DNA of 64,000 nt, taken from NCBI GenBank assembly GCA_022446815.1, contig JAKVCD010000029.1, positions 1 to 64,000 on the forward strand, in the 5' to 3' direction. The notes beneath the pieces are model-generated. The model had not been told where the DNA came from and did no database searches. It worked only from the letters and a program-made list of their open reading frames with translations. The position numbers were made by a program, and so were the translations under genes. The DNA comes from Planctomycetota bacterium (GTDB lineage Bacteria > Planctomycetota > UBA1135 > GCA-002686595). Below are positions 58,434-64,000 of the stretch, one piece after another. Each line of letters opens with the position of its first letter. The stretch's first letter is position 1.

Positions 58434-59482
58434 CGCTCGCTCTTAGCGGGAGCGGCCATCCCGAGGTGCCCGAGGAGCCCAAAGAGGATGAGGTTTCCGA
58501 GCTGTACCAAGTGAGCACTGAGCCCCACCGCTAAGGCGAGCTCTGTGTCGATGCCCCAGAGGCTCATCCCTAAGACCCAGCCACCCTCCTGGGTGCCGAA
58601 GCCGGCGAAGCCGTTCACCGGCAAGGTGTTGGCGAGCGACGCAAAGCCCGAGGCCAACACGCTCGGCACCACGACCGCCTCCCCCTCCGGCCAACCAAAG
58701 GCAAAGAGCAGGACCGAGTAGAAGGCGACCACGCCGCTCCAAAGCGCGACCGAGAGGAGCGTGGCCTTGAAGATGCCGCTGCCCGCTCCGGCCTGTTCGA
58801 GGGCCTCCCCGAAGCGACTCACGCCGGCCAAGAGCTTCCCGCCGAGCGAGGTGCGCTCCAGCTGGATCAGGCGAAGGAACCAGCCGAGGAGTGAGACCAA
58901 GCGAGTGCGCAAGATGCAGACCGAGAGGGTGCTGAAGCACATCACCGTGAAGAAGATCCCGTATCCAAAGAGCGCGGAGAACTGGTCTGCGAGCCCTGAT
59001 GGTGTCTGCTCCTGGGCCGTGGCCTCACCTCCAGCGTCAAACAAGAGCAACGGACCGAGCAGGGTCACTGCGGCCAAGCAGGCGGATAAGACAAAGAGGT
59101 CAAGGAGCCGGCTCACGAGCAGAGAGGCGACGCTCGCGCGGGCAGGGACCTCGCCCACCTTGGAGGAGTAGAGAACAAAGGTCGCCTCACCAGATTTGAG
59201 CGGGAGCACATAGGCGGCGAGGTTGTGAGCCGAGCTGACGGATAAGACCTTCCAGAAGGGTGGACGGAGCTCTGTTGGCGTCAGGACTGAGAAGCGCCAG
59301 GCGCGGAGGAGGTAGATGCCTGAGTGGACTGCGAGCGCCGTGAGCCACTGGGCCAGGGTGATGTCACTGATGGTCTCCGTGATATCTGAGAGCTCGACCC
59401 CGCCCCAGCGGATGAGCGCCCATAAGAGCCCCCCTGCGAGGGCTACTGAGGCGATCAGGCGAGTGGCGCTAGCAAACTTCAT
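58430..59482 (-). CDS. UPF0104 / lysylphosphatidylglycerol-synthase-like membrane protein
   Basis: A 350-residue integral membrane protein with about eight segments, of the AglD/MprF-N family (lipid flippase-like). Marks are IYLLRAWRFSVLTP, HNLAAYVLPLKSGEATFVLYSSK and the late NTLPVNGFAGFGTQEGGWVL, which matches the 'P.pGG.G..E' region. It probably handles a lipid-linked sugar or a lipid between leaflets. It converges on the flippase with a 4-bp overlap and starts 40 bp from the HEAT-VWA gene's stop. Confidence 0.87.
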   Translation of the reverse strand: MKFASATRLIASVALAGGLLWALIRWGGVELSDITETISDITLAQWLTALAVHSGIYLLRAWRFSVLTPTELRPPFWKVLSVSSAHNLAAYVLPLKSGEATFVLYSSKVGEVPARASVASLLVSRLLDLFVLSACLAAVTLLGPLLLFDAGGEATAQEQTPSGLADQFSALFGYGIFFTVMCFSTLSVCILRTRLVSLLGWFLRLIQLERTSLGGKLLAGVSRFGEALEQAGAGSGIFKATLLSVALWSGVVAFYSVLLFAFGWPEGEAVVVPSVLASGFASLANTLPVNGFAGFGTQEGGWVLGMSLWGIDTELALAVGLSAHLVQLGNLILFGLLGHLGMAAPAKSER

Positions 59483-59522
59483 GAGGACGACGGCTCCTCG
59501 CCGCCCACTCTTTATCGGCCCC

Positions 59523-61712
59523 TCAGTCGTAGCGCACGTGCGTCCCGCCTGAGTCCTCTGCCAGCCACTCCAGAATCTGGAACGAGCCGCCGACCGCGAT
59601 CGAGTTGATCTCGATGTCCCTCTCAGCGTTCCAGCGCTTCACGTGCTCCCTGATCTCAAAGGGATCAATGACATCCCCGGTCGAAGGCTCGCCGTCGGAG
59701 AGGACGAAGATCGTGTCCACGTCTGGGTCCTCAAAGGCCTGGCGCAACGCGCCGTAGAGGTTCGTACCCCCCATCGCGCCGAGGCGATCTACAAACTCCT
59801 TCGCCTCGTCCCTGCTGCGCGCGCCGGCATCTCTGACCCCATCCTCGAGCCAGGGGTCGACGCCACCTGAGAAAGTGAGGATGTTGAAGAGCGCCTTCTG
59901 ATCGAGGCCCTCGATGCAGCGCTTCAGCTCACGCTGGGCTACGGCCATGCGCGGCTCACCTTGACCTCCGACGTACTTCGCACGGGTGACCTCATTCATC
60001 GATCCAGAGACGTCGATGATGAAGATGACGCGATGAGAGATGATACGGATGCCAAAGAACTTGACGGCCGTCACTTGCCGCAACCGGCGCTCCTCCTCTT
60101 CCTTGCGACGCTTCCGGAGCTCACTCTTGGAGATGGGCTCGAAGCCCTGCCCCTCGTTCTTCCACCACGCGTCCCAGTTCCCCCAGCGGGTGCGAAAAGG
60201 CTGCCCGGTGAGGTCGAAGAGCGTGTCAGCGAACTCATGTGCCATGCGGCCCTCCTCGCTCTTCATCTGCGCGATGATCATGCCGACGGACTCCGGCACA
60301 CGCGCCTCCTCCAAGAGCTTGAGGGCCGTGAGGCGCGTAGACCAGTCGCTGTGGTTGAGCGCGCTGAAGAGATACTCGAGCTGCTCTGAGCCGCGCTCCG
60401 CAAGCGCGCCGAGCGCTGCATTCCTGACGATCGCCGCGTCTCCCTCGAGGTAGCCTAAGAGCTGCGTCTCCCACTCCTCATCGCCCTTCATGATGCCGTC
60501 GAGTGCGACGACGCAGGCCGTGACCATGAGCGGGTCTTTCGCCTTCTTGAGCGCAGACTCTAGGTCCTTCTGCGCCGCCTCGTCCTCGCGCTCAGCCAGC
60601 GCCTCGGCAGCTGCGAGCGCGACCGCGAACTCCTTGTCCTTCAGCAGCCGACCGATGGACTTGGTCAACTTGGGGTCATCGAGCCCGCGCGCCGCCTGGA
60701 GATAGAAGAGCTTCTCGTGTGCCTTCCCCTTGCCAACCTTCTTACCGAGTGAGCTGTTGATCTTGTCATCACCGAGCGAGACGAGCATGTCTGCTAGAGC
60801 TAAGCGGAGCTCCATCGGAGTGATGAAGGCTTCGCCGACCTTGATGAACTCCTTGGAGACAGAAGCACCGTTCAGCTTCATCAAGATTCGCGCCGCGACG
60901 ATGCGATTCGGAGCGAACTCTTCGAGGCGCTCAAAGGTCTCTGTCGCGAGCGCCTGGAGCCGCCCGCTCGAGTCCTTCTCCCCGACCTGCTCCAGAGCCA
61001 GGCGGCGAATCGCGGAGTTGCGATCCTCCGTCGCGCTGTAGAGCTGCTCGAGGTCGAACCTCCTGTAGATCGCTCCAAAGGCGAGCTCTCGAATCACTGG
61101 GAGGTTATGGACCTTGAGCTCCTTCGACTCCTCCTCTTCATCATCACGCCCGCGCTTGCGGTTCTTTGGCTTGCGTTCACCTTCACCTTCAGAAGAGTCG
61201 CCTGCCTTGCGGTCATAGAGCTCTCGATACCAAGCGTGATCCTCGTCCGTTGAGAGCCGCGTGTGCGCATCCATGGCGTCCTCTCGGACCTCGTCCTCCG
61301 CCGAAGACTCGATGATCATTCGCAAGAAGGCGCGCCCCTTGCTGCGACAGCGGCCGAGCGCGTCGATCGCGCCGTCTCTGAGCTCGCGCTCCTTCGAACC
61401 GACGGCCACGTCCATGATCTTCTGCAGCGCAAGCTGCTCGCCATCAGAGACGCCGTCGAGCTTCCCGAGCGCCTTGAGCGCTTCGAGCCTCATGAAGATG
61501 CTCGCCATCGAGTCATAAGCCTCGACAAGCCCCTCTGCCGCAGCCCGGGACTTGAAGTCCGCGAGCTGCTCGAACAGCGCAGGGTCTGCTTGGTCGGTGT
61601 TCTTAGTGAGCTCTGCTACGAGCTCGGCCTCATCAGCTGAGCGGAGCTCTGCGTGAGCACCCGACGGGGCCAGTAGGGGGCAAGCGAGGGTGAGGAGGAT
61701 GATCTGCTGCAT
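59523..61712 (-). CDS. Exported HEAT-repeat protein with C-terminal VWA domain
   Basis: A 729-residue secreted protein. The signal peptide is residues 1-21 (LLTLACPLLAPSGAHA). Residues about 60-480 are HEAT repeats (KSIGRLLKDKEFAVALAAAEALAERED, AAIVRNAALGALAERGSEQLEYL), interrupted by a Lys/Glu-rich insert near 180. After GNWDAWWKNEG comes a VWA domain (562-729) with a complete metal site: DVSGSM (567-571), the threonine of GGTN and the aspartate of LSDGEP. Such proteins bind other proteins at the cell surface or in the periplasm. This domain order is frequent in Planctomycetota. The promoter TTGACA-N18-GAAAAT lies 48 bp upstream. Confidence 0.87.
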   Translation of the reverse strand: MQQIILLTLACPLLAPSGAHAELRSADEAELVAELTKNTDQADPALFEQLADFKSRAAAEGLVEAYDSMASIFMRLEALKALGKLDGVSDGEQLALQKIMDVAVGSKERELRDGAIDALGRCRSKGRAFLRMIIESSAEDEVREDAMDAHTRLSTDEDHAWYRELYDRKAGDSSEGEGERKPKNRKRGRDDEEEESKELKVHNLPVIRELAFGAIYRRFDLEQLYSATEDRNSAIRRLALEQVGEKDSSGRLQALATETFERLEEFAPNRIVAARILMKLNGASVSKEFIKVGEAFITPMELRLALADMLVSLGDDKINSSLGKKVGKGKAHEKLFYLQAARGLDDPKLTKSIGRLLKDKEFAVALAAAEALAEREDEAAQKDLESALKKAKDPLMVTACVVALDGIMKGDEEWETQLLGYLEGDAAIVRNAALGALAERGSEQLEYLFSALNHSDWSTRLTALKLLEEARVPESVGMIIAQMKSEEGRMAHEFADTLFDLTGQPFRTRWGNWDAWWKNEGQGFEPISKSELRKRRKEEEERRLRQVTAVKFFGIRIISHRVIFIIDVSGSMNEVTRAKYVGGQGEPRMAVAQRELKRCIEGLDQKALFNILTFSGGVDPWLEDGVRDAGARSRDEAKEFVDRLGAMGGTNLYGALRQAFEDPDVDTIFVLSDGEPSTGDVIDPFEIREHVKRWNAERDIEINSIAVGGSFQILEWLAEDSGGTHVRYD

Positions 61713-61759
61713 GTACTTGAGGCGCTAAGTGTGGAGGTCTAGTTCCAAGGGCGGACCTG

Positions 61760-61789
61760 ATTTTCGGAGGCCCCGACCGAAGGTGTCAA
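61760..61789 (-). promoter_or_regulatory. Promoter of the HEAT-VWA gene
   Basis: On the minus strand: consensus TTGACA (61789-61784), 18-nt spacer, GAAAAT (61765-61760), giving a leader of about 40 nt before the ATG at 61712. It lies in the 137-bp divergent gap. Confidence 0.55.
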
Positions 61790-61849
61790 CTTCTACGCTC
61801 TCGCGGGTCGATAGATCGGATCCGCCTCTTCACCTCCTAAGGAGACCCT

Positions 61850-62272
61850 GTGATCCGCCAAGACCCTAACCGCCTACGTGAACAAGCCGCCCGCCGACTC
61901 TTGCGCAGGATCCGAGACCTAAATCTCGGGGACGGGATCGTCCACCTCCAGGACGGCCGTGATGTGCGAATCACCGGCTGCACGAGCTTGGATCACCCTG
62001 TCGAGCGTGGGGTTCGCTACCGCCTCAGCTTCGAGGACGGCCAGACAGAGGTCGTGGAGCTCGAGTGGCGAGATGGACGCATCTACACCAAGCGCGCTGT
62101 AGAGCACGACGGCAACTCCGACTGCGAGGCCTCCTTCGGCTTGAACGGGCACCCCACGGGACTCGTCGAGCTCGCTGGCTTGCGTTCCTCAATCGACCTC
62201 TCGAAGGCCTCCCCCGAGGACTTTGAGGCGCTCCTCGGCCGCATCGTAGAGGCCGTCGTCAGCGTCGCCTGA
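61850..62272 (+). CDS. Small protein of unknown function
   Basis: A 140-residue soluble protein I do not recognise. It starts with an Arg-rich helix (LREQAARRLLRRIRDL), goes on with beta strands (DGIVHLQDGRDVRITGC, YRLSFEDGQTEVVELEWRDGRIYTKRAV) and ends in a helix (SPEDFEALLGRIVEAVVSV). The middle could be an SH3-like or OB barrel. GTG at 61850 is preceded by TAAGGAG at ideal distance, the best ribosome-binding site in the window, which argues for a real and well-translated gene. It ends one base from the convergent glycosyltransferase gene. Confidence 0.72.
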   Translation: MIRQDPNRLREQAARRLLRRIRDLNLGDGIVHLQDGRDVRITGCTSLDHPVERGVRYRLSFEDGQTEVVELEWRDGRIYTKRAVEHDGNSDCEASFGLNGHPTGLVELAGLRSSIDLSKASPEDFEALLGRIVEAVVSVA

Positions 62273-62273
62273 G

Positions 62274-63224
62274 CTAGAGGCGAGCGCGCTTACAGATGAG
62301 GTCCGCGACGAGACCCATCGTCAGGATCTGCATCGTCGCGACGAACAAGAGCACGGTCTTGTCGCCGAGGTTCGGCGGACTCTCGTAGAAGAGGTCGTAG
62401 CCCAAAGAGGCCGCGAAGCCGAGTCCTACGAACCACGTGAGCGGGTAAAAGACCTTCAACGGGTTGAAGTAGAGCACCGTCTTCACGATCAAGGCGAGGA
62501 AGCCGAGGGTGTCGCGGATCGGTCGGATCTTGGAGCGCCCCTTCCTAGCCGCGTAGTCAATCGGCAGGTACTCGATCGGGTGATGGTTCGTCAGCGCCGC
62601 GAGGGTGATCGTGGTCGTGAAGCTGAAGCCCTTAGGCAGGATGGCCCGGTAGGTCAGGACGAAGTCTCTTCGGAAGGCGCGCAGACCTGAGTTCAAGTCA
62701 GGGATCGGGTACTCGGCGAGGAAGGAGGCGAGCTTTCGGAGGAAGGCCTTCGCCGGCCGGCGAATAAGCGGGATATGGACCTCAGAGCCTGTCCGGGACC
62801 CGATCGCCATGTCAGCCCCCCCCTTGACGATCTCTACGAGCTCACCGATTCGATCCTCTGGATAAGTGCCATCGGCATCCGTGATGACGACCACGTCATG
62901 CTTGGCCGCAGCGAAGCCTGTGAGGAGCGCTGCGCCGTAGCCCTCGTTTCTCGCCTTGTCGATCACTCGCAAGGCGCTGAACTCTCCCTCGAGGCGCTCG
63001 AGCGCTGCGCGGGTGCCGTCGGTCGAGCCGTCATTGACGACCAGGATCTCGAGGTCTCCTTGATCGAAAGCGAGCCCACCGAGCCGGCGTACGACGCCCT
63101 CGATCCCGTCCTCCTCGTTGTAGGCCGGGACGACGATCGAGGTCCCGGTATACGCAGGGCGCGGCTCTGCGTCTGCGCGTTCTGCCAAAGGGCTCTCGGT
63201 GAAGTGTGTCATGGTCTCGGTCAT
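62274..63224 (-). CDS. Family 2 glycosyltransferase, polyprenyl-phosphate type
   Basis: A 316-residue enzyme of the dolichol-phosphate-mannose-synthase/ArnC kind. The GT-A domain starts SIVVPAYNEEDGIEGVV (about 29-45), has LVVNDGSTDGT and the metal-binding DxD in VITDADGTYPEDRI (about 117-130). Two membrane segments at the C-terminus (about 235-310, VFYPLTWFVGLGFAASLGY and VLLFVATMQILTMGLVADLI) anchor it to the inner membrane. It should load a sugar on a polyprenyl phosphate, the kind of donor used by GT-C enzymes such as the one at 44756. Start could also be the ATG four codons later. Confidence 0.9.
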   Translation of the reverse strand: MTETMTHFTESPLAERADAEPRPAYTGTSIVVPAYNEEDGIEGVVRRLGGLAFDQGDLEILVVNDGSTDGTRAALERLEGEFSALRVIDKARNEGYGAALLTGFAAAKHDVVVITDADGTYPEDRIGELVEIVKGGADMAIGSRTGSEVHIPLIRRPAKAFLRKLASFLAEYPIPDLNSGLRAFRRDFVLTYRAILPKGFSFTTTITLAALTNHHPIEYLPIDYAARKGRSKIRPIRDTLGFLALIVKTVLYFNPLKVFYPLTWFVGLGFAASLGYDLFYESPPNLGDKTVLLFVATMQILTMGLVADLICKRARL

Positions 63225-63285
63225 TGGAAGACTCTGCCGACGGCTCTGGCCGACGTCTTGAGCATACCCCCCCGGGCAGGGCGAA

Positions 63286-64000
63286 TTACAGGGAACGACC
63301 TCTTCCGAGGGTGAGCGCCTTCTTCGTCATGCCTGTGAGGCCTAGCCCTGAGAGCTCTGCACCGGCGAACCAGGCGCATCTAGGAGGTAGCTCGCTGTCC
63401 CCTAGCACAGCCTTATGGACCTTCGCCGTGATCTTGTGACGAGTGATCGTGTGACGCAGCTCACCTAGCTCCTCACGCGCAAGGAGCGTCAGCTCCAGCT
63501 CCGCAGGGAACAACCGAGGCGTGCCGCTGGCAAGCTCGCGAGTGGGGAGCTCCCAGAGCCCAGCCATCCGATCACCCGTCCCCCGGCGCTGCAAGAGGAC
63601 CCGGCCGCCCTCCTCCACCAAGAAGAGCTCGAGCTCGACGTCGATGGGTGCTGGCCTGCGAGGTAAGACCGGCACGGCGTGCTCTGCCCCTTGTGCGCGC
63701 GCTTCGCAAAAGGCTTCGACTGGACAGCCTCCACACCTGGGCTCGCGCGGTAGACAGATCGTCGCGCCAAGCTCCATGAGCGCTTGGTTCCATGAAGCTG
63801 GGTCGCCGACCCCTCTGACGAGGGCCTCGGCCAATCCCTCCAGCTCCCGTCGCGTAGCCGCGCGAGAGACCAAGCCCTCTACGTGAAACCAACGCGCGAG
63901 CACTCGCTGGACGTTTCCATCTATGAGCGGCTCCTCGAGGTCATACGCGATAGAGAGCACCGCGCCCGCCGTGTATGCGCCGACTCCTGGGAGCGCCTCT
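63286..64000 (-). CDS. mutY: A/G-specific adenine glycosylase MutY (partial, 5' end outside window)
   Basis: The last 238 residues of MutY, which removes adenine opposite 8-oxoguanine. The frame is open to the window edge and there encodes ALPGVGAYTAGAVLSIAYD, the helix-hairpin-helix, so about 120 N-terminal residues are missing. The catalytic aspartate is in PLIDGNVQRVLAR. The [4Fe-4S] cysteines have normal spacing, C-x6-C-x2-C-x5-C (ICLPREPRCGGCPVEAFC). The C-terminal NUDIX-like domain has LWELPTRELASG and HTITRHKITAKV. It lies 61 bp from the glycosyltransferase start. Confidence 0.95.
   Translation of the reverse strand, partial: EALPGVGAYTAGAVLSIAYDLEEPLIDGNVQRVLARWFHVEGLVSRAATRRELEGLAEALVRGVGDPASWNQALMELGATICLPREPRCGGCPVEAFCEARAQGAEHAVPVLPRRPAPIDVELELFLVEEGGRVLLQRRGTGDRMAGLWELPTRELASGTPRLFPAELELTLLAREELGELRHTITRHKITAKVHKAVLGDSELPPRCAWFAGAELSGLGLTGMTKKALTLGRGRSL

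Noticed and set aside
1..64000. CRISPR arrays, insertion sequences, prophage or integration sites
   Set aside because: No regularly spaced repeats, transposase or integrase genes, and no att-like duplication were seen beside either tRNA.

Overview
The window is GC-rich, densely coded DNA from a Gram-negative-type bacterium: five beta-barrel outer-membrane proteins, a LolA/Tol-free but clearly diderm set of secreted proteins, and an ordinary bacterial housekeeping complement. The HEAT-repeat plus VWA secreted protein, the split transketolase, and the rimO-pgsA-pgpA and coaBC-gmk-yicC neighbourhoods would fit Planctomycetota or a related deep lineage. That placement is an inference from gene style; no rRNA is present. 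GTG and TTG starts are common, and several genes are joined by GTGA or ATGA stop/start overlaps.

Layout. 0.1-3.5 kb: DUF2203, a pterin synthase, an SDR and two small membrane/zinc-ribbon proteins. 3.5-8.9 kb: five consecutive minus-strand outer-membrane barrel paralogues with terminators and structured leaders. 9-12.7 kb: arfB, DUF971, tRNA-Phe, ribF and def. 12.8-16 kb: a TPR gene, rpsT, a small protein and a degenerate M14 carboxypeptidase. 16.1-17.8 kb: a secreted EF-hand protein with seven SHOCT-like repeats. 18-24.3 kb (+): split transketolase, C-terminal processing protease, tsaD, larB, carA. 24.3-40.6 kb (-): a 16-gene co-directional block, aroF-tpiA-secG-pyrE-yicC-gmk-coaC-coaB-ftsK-(motorless FtsK)-rimO-pgsA-pgpA-(PP2C-like)-mazG-like-priA. 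40.6-46.7 kb (+): HD hydrolase, CarboxypepD-reg protein, cysteine desulfurase, thiI, a GT-C glycosyltransferase. 46.7-64 kb: a degenerate NtrC-type regulator, a methyltransferase overlapping tRNA-Val, ugd, an SDR, an ECF sigma factor, surface-glycan transport and transferase genes, the HEAT-VWA protein, and the 3' part of mutY at the edge.

The most unusual content is a group of proteins that keep a recognisable fold but have lost the residues that make it work. These are an FtsK paralogue with membrane domain, acidic linker and gamma domain but no ATPase, translated by overlap from ftsK; an M14 peptidase without zinc ligands; a HAMP-PP2C protein without two metal aspartates; and an NtrC-type regulator without phospho-acceptor, GAFTGA loop or arginine finger. 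The motorless FtsK is the best candidate for an undescribed system: a second FtsK-like subunit that could assemble with FtsK through the membrane or gamma domains.

Regulatory signals seen by eye include sigma-70-type promoters (TTGACG-N17-TATCCT, TTGACA-N18-TATCCT, TTGACA-N18-GAAAAT), several intrinsic terminators, and -10-like TANNNT boxes only 6-9 nt before start codons that suggest leaderless transcripts. All functional calls come from reading motifs in the translations; none was checked by database search.
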